Source: Cyclobacteriaceae bacterium (GTDB lineage Bacteria; Bacteroidota; Bacteroidia; Cytophagales; Cyclobacteriaceae). Taken from it: DNA of 5,257 nt. The stretch is taken from contig JANYDR010000388.1 in assembly GCA_025363495.1 (NCBI GenBank), positions 1 to 5,257 of the forward strand, written 5' to 3'. Each line of letters opens with the position of its first letter. Position 1 is the stretch's first letter. The position numbers and the translations under genes are program-made. Positions 1 through 5,257 of this stretch are shown piece by piece. Below the pieces are notes generated by a model, which was not told the origin of the DNA, did no database searches, and saw only the letters and a program-made list of their open reading frames with translations.

Positions 1-94
1 AGACGCCTTGGTATTTTGCCGGGCGGTGCGGCGAGCATGAGGGTGGCTAAAGACCCAGCGTCGTTGCGATGACTCGGCCCTGCGGCCGTGGAGC
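1..94. repeat. GC-rich repeat-like intergenic segment at the window edge
   Basis: This stretch is visibly GC-rich and stops abruptly at an A7 run (95-101), after which the sequence is AT-rich. It contains a short perfect stem, CGGCC (75-79) with GGCCG (84-88) around a 4-nt loop. Plus-strand frames all close within the stretch (for example TGA at 70-72). One minus-strand frame stays open to the window edge, but it is rich in Arg, His and Ser, as expected from translating GC-rich non-coding DNA. The wording resembles dispersed intergenic repeats I associate with Cytophagales genomes; that is recollection, not a search. It could instead be the end of a gene lying outside the window. Confidence 0.25.
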
Positions 95-184
95 AAAAAA
101 ATTACAATAATCTTGGATACTTGAGTAATAGATTTTCATTTGATCTCAAGAGTGTAATCCGCAGCAACGTATTTCTTTCATTTC

Positions 185-334
185 TCAGGTATATTGTTTT
201 AGTTTAAGAAGGGTCCTGGGAATCTGTTTGACCTTAACACTTGTGTCTTTCGGCTTTACATTTTCCGCCGAAGGCATAAACCTCTCATCAAATTTCCCTT
301 TATTCTCCAAAAATAAATCCCATTTTGCATCTTG
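185..334 (-). pseudogene. Possible C-terminal gene remnant, 49 codons without a start
   Basis: On the minus strand the frame is open from a TAG at 335-337 to a TGA at 185-187. The predicted peptide begins QDAKWDLFLENKG and ends PRTLLKLKQYT, a charged, soluble-looking composition with few rare residues. The only internal Met lies about 20 codons in, and no full gene fits. The closing TAG at the 5' side sits right at the border with the 7-nt tandem repeat, which would suit a gene whose upstream part was lost. I do not recognise a family. The strand is simply purine-rich here, which alone gives Lys/Glu/Asp-rich translations, so chance is a serious alternative. Confidence 0.15.
247..274. other. 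Small stem-loop in the spacer before the M14 gene
   Basis: CTTTCGGC (247-254) pairs with GCCGAAGG (267-274) around a 12-nt loop, giving seven Watson-Crick pairs and one G-T pair. No T-run follows on either strand, so it is not a typical intrinsic terminator. It lies about 100 nt before the M14 start, inside the possible remnant frame at 185-334. The rest of the AT-rich spacer (95-375) shows no RNA gene and no convincing promoter. Confidence 0.3.
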
Positions 335-337
335 CTA

Positions 338-372
338 ACTCATAATTAATAATTCATAACTCATAATTCCTT
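338..372. repeat. 7-nt-period tandem repeat directly before the M14 gene
   Basis: Four consecutive heptamers fit A[CT]T[CA]ATA: ACTCATA at 338-344, ATTAATA at 345-351, ATTCATA at 352-358 and ACTCATA at 359-365. A decayed fifth unit (ATTC...) follows at 366-372. The first and fourth units are identical. The array ends 4 nt before the ATG at 376, so it forms most of the proximal 5' leader of the M14 mRNA or part of its promoter. A ribosome binding site of the Shine-Dalgarno kind is absent, as is usual in Bacteroidota. Heptameric short tandem repeats are known between genes in other bacteria (for example the STRR repeats of cyanobacteria); similarity of origin here is not shown. Confidence 0.7.
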
Positions 373-375
373 CCC

Positions 376-3189
376 ATGAGATTAAAAGTAACTCTGGTTG
401 CCTTCGTATTCGTTTGCAGCTTTGTAATAACACAGGCTCAAATTCCAACTCCCAAAGAACACTTTGGATTCAATATCGGTGACGACTATAATCTCGCCAC
501 GTACACCCAGGCGGAAGCGTTCTTTAAAAAGCTCGCCACATCCGATCGTACCAAACTGGTGGATATTGGACTTACTGAAAACGGCAGGCATCAATGGCAG
601 TTGATTGTTTCCTCACCTGAGAACATAAAGAAACTCGATCGGTATAAAGAAATATCCACAAAGATGGCCCGCGCCGAAGGCATCACGGAAGATCAGGCAA
701 AAGCCATGGCGGCAGAAGGAAAGGCTATCGTCTGGATTGATGGCGGTCTTCATGCCGATGAAACTGTTGGCTCGCATCAGTTGATCGAAACAATGTATCA
801 GTTTGTTACCCGCACTGACGCTGAGACACTTCGAATTCTTAATAACGTTGTAATTCTTTTCACTCATGCAAATCCTGATGGCGAAGAGATTGTTGCAAGC
901 TGGTACATGCGTGAACCTAAACCGGAGAAAAGATCCCTGGAAGATCTGCCGGTACTCTATCAGAAATATGTTGGTCATGATAACAATCGCGACTTCTTCA
1001 TGCTTAACATGAAAGAAACCCAAAACATGGCGCGTCAGCTTTTTGTTGAGTGGATACCTCAAATTATGTATAATCATCATCAGAGCGGGCCAGGCGGATC
1101 GATCGTTGCTGGTCCTCCTTACCGCGACCCCTTCAATTACGTGTTTGATCCAATGATGATCACCGGTATTGATGCCGTAGGTGCTGCGATGATTAATCGC
1201 CTCAACTCAGAAAAGAAACCAGGCTATACACGACTTGGTGGATCGGTTTTTTCAACCTGGTATAACGGTGGGCTTCGTACGACAACTCATTTCCACAACA
1301 TGATCGGGTTACTTACAGAGACTGTAGGAAGTCCTACTCCTGGTGATATTCCGCTTATTCCAAATCGTTTAATACCAAATAACAATACTCCAAATCCTGT
1401 TGCTCCGCAACGCTGGCATTACAGGCAGTCAATTGATTATTCTGTTACAATGAATTATGCTGTGCTCGATTATGCGGCACGCAATAGTGATTTGTTGCTG
1501 ATGAATATTTACAGGATGGGAAAGAATTCCATCGAACGTGGAAGCGGAGACTACTGGACTCCCTATCCCGCAAGAATTGAAGCTATCAATACTGCTTTTA
1601 AGAGCAAGCCTAAAAAGGATGCTGATAAACCAAAGGTTGCTTCCGAGCAACTCGGATTGATGGGTGGAACTTCCGATATTCCAACACGCTATTATGATAG
1701 TATTTTCAGAGCACCATCATTACGCGATGCAAGGGGATATGTTATTCCATTGGATCAGCCTGATTTTAACACAGCTGTGAAATTTGTAAATGCCTTGATA
1801 CGCACCGGCATTGCAGTTCAGGTAGCTAAATCTGATTTTGCTGTTGGAAAGAAAAAATATCCCGCTGGTTCCTATATAGTAAAGACAAACCAGGCTTTCC
1901 GTCCGCATATTATTGATATGTTTGAACCGCAGGATCACCCCAATGATTTTCAATATCCCGGCGGTCCTCCGGTAAGACCGTATGACGCGGCAGGTTGGAC
2001 ATTGGCATATCAAATGGGAATAAAATTTGATCGTTTCCTCGAAGACTTCACCGGTCCATTTGATCCAATAAAGTATGGCGAGATCCAGAATGTGAAAGGA
2101 AGCGTCGATGCAACAGCTTCTGCCGCAGGTTATCTACTAAATCCAAAAGCAAATAATTCATTTGTTGCTGTTAATGATTTATTAAAAGAAGGAGTGGAGG
2201 TTTACCGTTTGCCGGAAGGTTTGGCAGATAAAAATGCGCCTGCGGGAACGTATTATATACCGGCCAGCGCCAAAGCAAAAACCATACTTGAAAAAGATGC
2301 CGCTGATTTTGGTTTAAAGGTTACGGGTGTTTCCAAACAGCCCACCGATGCAATGGCGAAAGTTTCCACAACACGTATTGCACTGTGGGATGAGTATGGT
2401 GGCTCCATGTCTTCGGGATGGATACGTTGGCTGATGGAACAATATCACTTCAAGGCAGATGTTATTTTTCCAAAGGCAATCGATGCCGGTGACTTAAATA
2501 AAAAATATGATCTTATCATTTTTGTTTCCGGCGCTATTCCAGCGATAGGAAAAGAACCTGCGAGTGAATGGGGTACGCCAAGAGAACCTAAGGAGGAAGA
2601 AATACCGGCGGAATATCATTCCATGATGGGGAAAATAACACCCGAGAAATCTATTCCTGCATTAAAGAAATTTCTTGAAAATGGCGGGAAGATTGTGACT
2701 ATAGGAACGAGTACCAATCTGGCCTATCACTTAGGGATTCCGGTGAAAAGTGCAATAACTGAAATTGGTCCCAACGGAGTGGAGCGCAAGTTGCCGGGAG
2801 ATAAATATTATGTTCCTGGAAGTATCCTTCGTATTAATCTTGATTCAACTCAAAGTGCGACGTGGGGTATGTCAAGCAAAGCTGACGTTTATTTTCAAAA
2901 CAGTCCGGTGTTTAAGTTAGGGCCAGATGCGGTCATGTCAGGAAAAGTAAAGCCGCTTGCCTGGTTCACGGATGAAAATCCATTGCGAAGTGGATGGGCA
3001 TGGGGAGCAACGTATCTCAAAGGTGGTGTTACAGCATTCGAAGCGCCGGTCGGCAAAGGTAAATTATACGCCTTCGGTCCGGAGATTACTTTTAGAGGTC
3101 AGGCACAGGGAACTTTCAAGTTATTGTTTAATGAAATGTATACCGTGGATGAGGCGACCAGGAAAGTGAAGCTTGACTCGAAGAAGTAG
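376..3189 (+). CDS. Exported M14-family zinc carboxypeptidase-like protein, 937 aa
   Basis: Predicted secreted or periplasmic zinc peptidase that would hydrolyse peptides, probably from the C-terminus; the actual substrate is unknown. The N-terminus is a signal peptide: MRLK, a hydrophobic core at about residues 5-18, and a likely signal peptidase I site after TQA (residue 21). No lipobox is seen. The M14 catalytic domain spans roughly residues 30-390. Visible key residues are H126 and E129 (HxxE zinc ligands in GGLHADE), H234 or H235 as third ligand (YNHHQ), N204-R205 matching the substrate-binding Asn-Arg of carboxypeptidase A, and E315 (LLTETVG) as general base. So the site looks intact. 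About 550 further residues follow; residues 665-780 resemble the Rossmann-like, glutamine-amidotransferase-type module found after M14 in this family (ALWDEYGGSMSSGW, then YDLIIFVSG), and the end (GKGKLYAFGPEITFRGQ) is also conserved in my recollection. No type IX sorting domain is evident. The ATG at 376 is chosen because the signal peptide begins there. The gene converges with the M20 gene. Confidence 0.93.
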   Translation: MRLKVTLVAFVFVCSFVITQAQIPTPKEHFGFNIGDDYNLATYTQAEAFFKKLATSDRTKLVDIGLTENGRHQWQLIVSSPENIKKLDRYKEISTKMARAEGITEDQAKAMAAEGKAIVWIDGGLHADETVGSHQLIETMYQFVTRTDAETLRILNNVVILFTHANPDGEEIVASWYMREPKPEKRSLEDLPVLYQKYVGHDNNRDFFMLNMKETQNMARQLFVEWIPQIMYNHHQSGPGGSIVAGPPYRDPFNYVFDPMMITGIDAVGAAMINRLNSEKKPGYTRLGGSVFSTWYNGGLRTTTHFHNMIGLLTETVGSPTPGDIPLIPNRLIPNNNTPNPVAPQRWHYRQSIDYSVTMNYAVLDYAARNSDLLLMNIYRMGKNSIERGSGDYWTPYPARIEAINTAFKSKPKKDADKPKVASEQLGLMGGTSDIPTRYYDSIFRAPSLRDARGYVIPLDQPDFNTAVKFVNALIRTGIAVQVAKSDFAVGKKKYPAGSYIVKTNQAFRPHIIDMFEPQDHPNDFQYPGGPPVRPYDAAGWTLAYQMGIKFDRFLEDFTGPFDPIKYGEIQNVKGSVDATASAAGYLLNPKANNSFVAVNDLLKEGVEVYRLPEGLADKNAPAGTYYIPASAKAKTILEKDAADFGLKVTGVSKQPTDAMAKVSTTRIALWDEYGGSMSSGWIRWLMEQYHFKADVIFPKAIDAGDLNKKYDLIIFVSGAIPAIGKEPASEWGTPREPKEEEIPAEYHSMMGKITPEKSIPALKKFLENGGKIVTIGTSTNLAYHLGIPVKSAITEIGPNGVERKLPGDKYYVPGSILRINLDSTQSATWGMSSKADVYFQNSPVFKLGPDAVMSGKVKPLAWFTDENPLRSGWAWGATYLKGGVTAFEAPVGKGKLYAFGPEITFRGQAQGTFKLLFNEMYTVDEATRKVKLDSKK

Positions 3190-3191
3190 TT

Positions 3192-3252
3192 ATCAGTAAT
3201 CATTGATCGGTATTCGGTGTGGGTTCCCAACTGATTACCGATCACTGATTAC
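3192..3252 (+). terminator. Long stem-loop between convergent genes, built of 7-nt units
   Basis: Positions 3196-3218 pair with 3230-3252 on the plus strand: 20 Watson-Crick pairs and one G-T pair out of 23, with mismatches at 3203/3245 and 3213/3235 and an 11-nt loop (3219-3229). The stem starts 6 nt after the M14 stop and ends 6 nt before the M20 stop, filling the 69-nt gap. It would end both convergent transcripts in a stable structure, either as a bidirectional terminator or as a 3' stabiliser. There is no clear T-run on either side, so intrinsic termination is inferred rather than shown. Both arms are made of heptamers close to ATCRGTA: ATCAGTA, ATCATTG, ATCGGTA on the plus strand from 3192, and ATCAGTG, ATCGGTA, ATCAGTT on the minus strand. 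Confidence 0.55.
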
Positions 3253-3258
3253 GGTTTA

Positions 3259-4485
3259 CTATTCCCCATCTAACTCAACAACAGTGTTCAACAAAACATT
3301 CGCCCCTTTTTCAATCTGAGTCTCGCTGCTAAATTCATCAACGGCATGACTAACACCGTTTCTTGACGGGATAAAAATCATTCCACTCGCATAACGCGAA
3401 GAAAGTAATTGGGCATCATGACCTGCGCCGCTGATCATTGGGCGATTACTATAGCCAAGACTATCACAGCTTTTTTTAATGGAAGAGATAACTTGTTGAT
3501 CAAATTTAATCGACTTGATATCTACCAGGGATTCCCACTGACTTGTTAATCCATTAAATGATTTGTCCTGCTTCGCAAATGTTTCAAGCGATTCCATAGC
3601 CTGGTATGCAACTGAGTTATCCGGATGACGCAAGTCAATGGTGGCAATTACTTTTTTTGGAACGACATTAATTACATTCGGATGGATTTCAATAGAACCA
3701 ATGGTAATCAATAAACCATTCTGAGATTCGCATAGTTTTCTGGCGTAGTTGGTCAGGCAACTCATCGCATAAAATGAATCTTTCCGGAGAGCAATAGGTG
3801 TTGTTCCGGCATGAGAGCTTTTGCCAACAATCGTTAATCTTCTCCATTGGATAGCCTGAACGCCTTCAACAATTCCGATATCAATATTTTCATTTTCTAA
3901 AATCGGACCCTGTTCGATATGCAGCTCAATAAATCGCTCAAAGTTGATAGAGCCACAGGGCACGTTTCCTGCATAGCCAATTCGATTAAGCTCTTCGGAA
4001 ACAATTTTATGATCATCTGCTGAGATTGCTTTTAATAGTTCGGGCAGCGTTTCAGGTCTGGCGCTTGCAAGACTTCCCATCATATCCGGTGTAAAGCGGG
4101 TACCTTCTTCATTTGTGAAATTGGCGAGAACCATCGTGTGGTTAGGCTGGTAGTGTTGTTCTTTGAGTGTTTGAATTACTTCAAGTCCTGCCACTACACC
4201 GAGGGCACCATCGTAATCACCGCCGGTCGGAACGGTATCTAAATGTGAACCTACTCCTATGATCTTATCCGTTTTGCCTTTCCATTGACAAAACATATTT
4301 CCAATCTGATCAACCTGAACAGTAAGATCCAGTTCCTTTGTCCATTGCATCAACAGGTCGCGGGCTTTTTTATCTTCATTTGATAAAGAAGGTCGGGATA
4401 CTCCGCCTCCTTCGAGCCGACCAATCTTATTGAGCTCTTTTAGTCGTTGTGTAAGTCGATTTGAGTTGATGCCAGATAAAATCAT
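3259..4485 (-). CDS. M20-family amidohydrolase (N-carbamoyl-L-amino-acid hydrolase / allantoate amidohydrolase type), 408 aa
   Basis: Cytoplasmic binuclear metal hydrolase that removes carbamoyl or ureido groups, for example from N-carbamoyl-amino acids, beta-ureidopropionate or allantoate. Residues counted from the ATG at 4485: H81 (GSHLDTVP), D92 (DYDGALG, bridging), E126-E127 (NEEGTRF; catalytic base and ligand), H189 (ELHIEQGP) and H380 (GVSHAVDE) form the expected metal site. Their spacings (11, 35 and about 62 residues) match the family as I remember it from yeast beta-alanine synthase. The lid/dimerisation domain (about 200-310) has SSHAGTTP with H225, then N273 and R286, and the C-terminal SGAGHDAQ holds H356; these are substrate-side residues in relatives. 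Length is typical. The frame stays open upstream to a TTG at 4710, adding 75 residues, but that part translates the palindromic repeat and precedes the family's normal N-terminus, so it is rejected. An A8 tract at -15 to -8 supports 4485. The exact substrate cannot be told from sequence alone. Confidence 0.9.
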   Translation of the reverse strand: MILSGINSNRLTQRLKELNKIGRLEGGGVSRPSLSNEDKKARDLLMQWTKELDLTVQVDQIGNMFCQWKGKTDKIIGVGSHLDTVPTGGDYDGALGVVAGLEVIQTLKEQHYQPNHTMVLANFTNEEGTRFTPDMMGSLASARPETLPELLKAISADDHKIVSEELNRIGYAGNVPCGSINFERFIELHIEQGPILENENIDIGIVEGVQAIQWRRLTIVGKSSHAGTTPIALRKDSFYAMSCLTNYARKLCESQNGLLITIGSIEIHPNVINVVPKKVIATIDLRHPDNSVAYQAMESLETFAKQDKSFNGLTSQWESLVDIKSIKFDQQVISSIKKSCDSLGYSNRPMISGAGHDAQLLSSRYASGMIFIPSRNGVSHAVDEFSSETQIEKGANVLLNTVVELDGE

Positions 4486-4571
4486 GGGTTGGTTTTTTTT
4501 GGGTCTACTAGATAGCGTCTTTGGAAGGGTGAAGCAAGGGTAGCGCGTAACTGTTTCAAAATTTCGGAGGG

Positions 4572-4586
4572 GGCAGCTTCGCTGCC
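4572..4586. other. Compact perfect hairpin on the M20-proximal side of the palindromic repeat
   Basis: GGCAGC (4572-4577), loop TTC, GCTGCC (4581-4586): a perfect 6-bp stem. On the plus strand it is followed by AAAAATTTTT (4587-4596). It stands 11 nt from the large palindrome at 4598-4685 and mirrors a similar hairpin on the other side (4695-4707). On the minus strand no T-run follows it, so it does not look like a terminator for the gene at 4711. It may belong to the same repeat unit; that is inference. Confidence 0.4.
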
Positions 4587-4597
4587 AAAAATTTTTC

Positions 4598-4685
4598 ACC
4601 GCGGAGGCGCAAAGGCGCAAAGCACCGCAGAGATTCTTATAGTAAAAAAACTTAGCGTGCCTCTGCGCCTCAGCGCCTTTGCGGT
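4598..4685. repeat. 88-nt imperfect palindromic intergenic repeat with 8-nt internal period
   Basis: The arms 4598-4622 and 4661-4685 are inverted copies matching at 20 of 25 positions. Two of the five differences would form G-T pairs in single-stranded form, and a 38-nt AT-richer centre separates the arms. Each arm repeats with a period of 8 nt: AGGCGCAA occurs twice in a row (4605-4612, 4613-4620), and the other arm reads TGCGCCTC then AGCGCCTT. The minus-strand translation contains GAEAQRHAK and LCASAVK, strings I recognise as typical of spurious proteins called across a widespread intergenic repeat in Bacteroidota and other environmental bacteria. It lies between two same-strand genes, so it should be transcribed only if they are co-transcribed. 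No transposase is seen; it could be a REP-like or non-autonomous element. Confidence 0.7.
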
Positions 4686-4694
4686 AAAGCATCC

Positions 4695-4707
4695 GCGACG
4701 AAGTCGC
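4695..4707. other. Compact perfect hairpin on the far side of the palindromic repeat
   Basis: GCGAC (4695-4699), loop GAA, GTCGC (4703-4707): a 5-bp perfect stem with a 3-nt loop. It starts 4 nt after the stop of the gene at 4711 on the minus strand. Its loop is the complement of the loop of the hairpin at 4572-4586. It could be part of a repeat unit spanning 4572-4707, or help end the upstream transcript, although no T-run follows it on the minus strand. Confidence 0.4.
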
Positions 4708-4710
4708 CAA

Positions 4711-5257
4711 TCATTCACCCGGCGACTTTATCTCCAAATCCAAAACCCTTCCTGGCCCCTCAAACCCAATCATAATCCCTACAACTTTTCCGATGCTGGT
4801 GTTAAGACCATGGGTGAAGATTTCTTTTCCATCCCGATAAACAATCACTTGCTTATTCCTGACCTCACAGGTTATCTCCTGAGGCTTTGAGAAATCACAT
4901 CCAAAAAAAGAAAGATCTGTTTCTTTTCCGCTCACAGAAACATTACCGATATAAGCAAACAAAGCCGAGGTGCATCCTTTTCCGCTAAGTGGAATGACAA
5001 CAACACCATCTGATCCCAATATTGTTATTCTCACCTGCTGACATACAGACTCTTCCTTCATAGCGGTATTCTGAAGCGTTGTCTTCAGTGAGAAATTGTC
5101 CGCCTTGATCTCATTAAAATCCTTCACATTATAGAACGCGGTCCAGACATTATTAAAAACTGTCTTTCCTGTCTTGCTTTTTAGTAATTCAGAATCAATC
5201 TGCATTCCGTTTCCATTCAAGGCAATTTCTTCATTGCCAAGATACGTTGGCACAACA
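4711..5257 (-). CDS. 3' part of a gene for a beta-rich, possibly concanavalin-like domain protein (partial)
   Basis: The frame is open to the window edge and ends at the TGA at 4711-4713. A GTG at 5251-5253 could be read as a start, but the frame continues upstream of it (GTT), so I treat the gene as truncated at its 5' end. At least 181 residues of C-terminus are visible. From PTYLGNEEIALNG on, the sequence alternates hydrophobic and polar residues with turns such as LGSDGV and YRDGKE, as in a beta-sandwich. The order FSLKTTLQN, VVVIPLSGKGC, FFGCDFSKPQEITCEVRNKQVIVYRDGKEI, VGIMIGFEGPGRVLDLEI follows the layout of LamG/concanavalin-like domains. I vaguely associate this tail with large Bacteroidota proteins that carry a PKD-like module before it, but this is memory only. 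No membrane segment is visible in this part. Four Cys are present. The M20 gene follows 225 nt downstream on the same strand, too far for confident operon assignment. Function unknown. Confidence 0.75.
   Translation of the reverse strand, partial: VVPTYLGNEEIALNGNGMQIDSELLKSKTGKTVFNNVWTAFYNVKDFNEIKADNFSLKTTLQNTAMKEESVCQQVRITILGSDGVVVIPLSGKGCTSALFAYIGNVSVSGKETDLSFFGCDFSKPQEITCEVRNKQVIVYRDGKEIFTHGLNTSIGKVVGIMIGFEGPGRVLDLEIKSPGE

Noticed and set aside
129..136. TAGATTTT as a Bacteroidota -7 promoter box (TAnnTTTG)
   Set aside because: The final G is missing and the nearest upstream TTG (113-115) is only 13 nt away, short of the usual spacing of about 19 nt.
241..264. TTG (241-243) with TACATTTT (257-264) as an M14 promoter
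   Set aside because: The spacing is 13 nt and the -7 box is imperfect; the hairpin at 247-274 also overlaps it. Not strong enough to list.
613..1080. 155-codon open frame on the minus strand inside the M14 gene
   Set aside because: It is antisense to the conserved M14 catalytic domain, and its translation is Cys/Ile/Phe-rich without recognisable domains: a shadow frame.
2957..3169. 70-codon plus-strand frame within the M14 3' end
   Set aside because: It overlaps the conserved C-terminal end of the M14 protein in another frame and has no family signature.
4535..4560. TTTG (4557-4560) with TACCCTTG (4535-4542) on the minus strand as an M20 promoter
   Set aside because: The spacer is 14 nt and the -7 box has a mismatch; no better candidate was seen between the repeat and the start.
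4598..4685. CRISPR array or tRNA-like gene in the palindromic region
   Set aside because: There are only two inverted arms, no regularly spaced direct repeats with unique spacers, and no cloverleaf; the 8-nt period is too short for CRISPR.
4657..4890. 77-codon plus-strand frame across the palindrome and the partial gene
   Set aside because: It starts in the repeat arm and runs antisense to the beta-rich gene; repeat-derived composition, no evidence of coding.

Overview
The window looks like a chromosomal stretch of a Bacteroidota genome, most likely a Cytophagales-type environmental bacterium. The reasons are the close resemblance of the large M14 peptidase to a family I know mainly from that phylum, A-rich or featureless translation starts without a Shine-Dalgarno sequence, and intergenic regions packed with short-period repeats. 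The assignment rests on pattern recognition; no search was run.

Layout. Positions 1-94 are GC-rich and repeat-like, unlike the AT-rich stretch that follows (95-375), which holds no supported gene. That stretch contains a small hairpin, a 49-codon start-less minus-strand frame that may be a gene remnant, and a 7-nt-period tandem repeat ending just before the first gene. A large exported M14-family zinc carboxypeptidase-like protein lies on the plus strand at 376-3189. It converges on a minus-strand M20-family amidohydrolase (N-carbamoyl-amino-acid hydrolase / allantoate amidohydrolase type; 3259-4485). The 69-nt gap between the two stops is almost wholly a 23-bp stem-loop, itself built from 7-nt units. 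Upstream of the M20 gene is a 225-nt spacer (4486-4710) with a long imperfect palindrome built from 8-nt units and a compact hairpin on each side. Beyond it is the 3' part of another minus-strand gene (4711 to the window end), encoding a beta-rich, possibly concanavalin-like domain of a protein I cannot name.

How the genes fit together. The M14 protein should act outside the cytoplasmic membrane on peptides. The M20 enzyme has no signal peptide and should act in the cytoplasm on N-carbamoyl or ureido compounds. Both fit nitrogen and amino-acid salvage, but they are convergently transcribed and nothing shows a shared pathway. I found no sign of an undescribed multi-gene system. The most distinctive content is the intergenic repeat architecture: three separate short-period repeats in three gene boundaries, two of them folding into long stem-loops.
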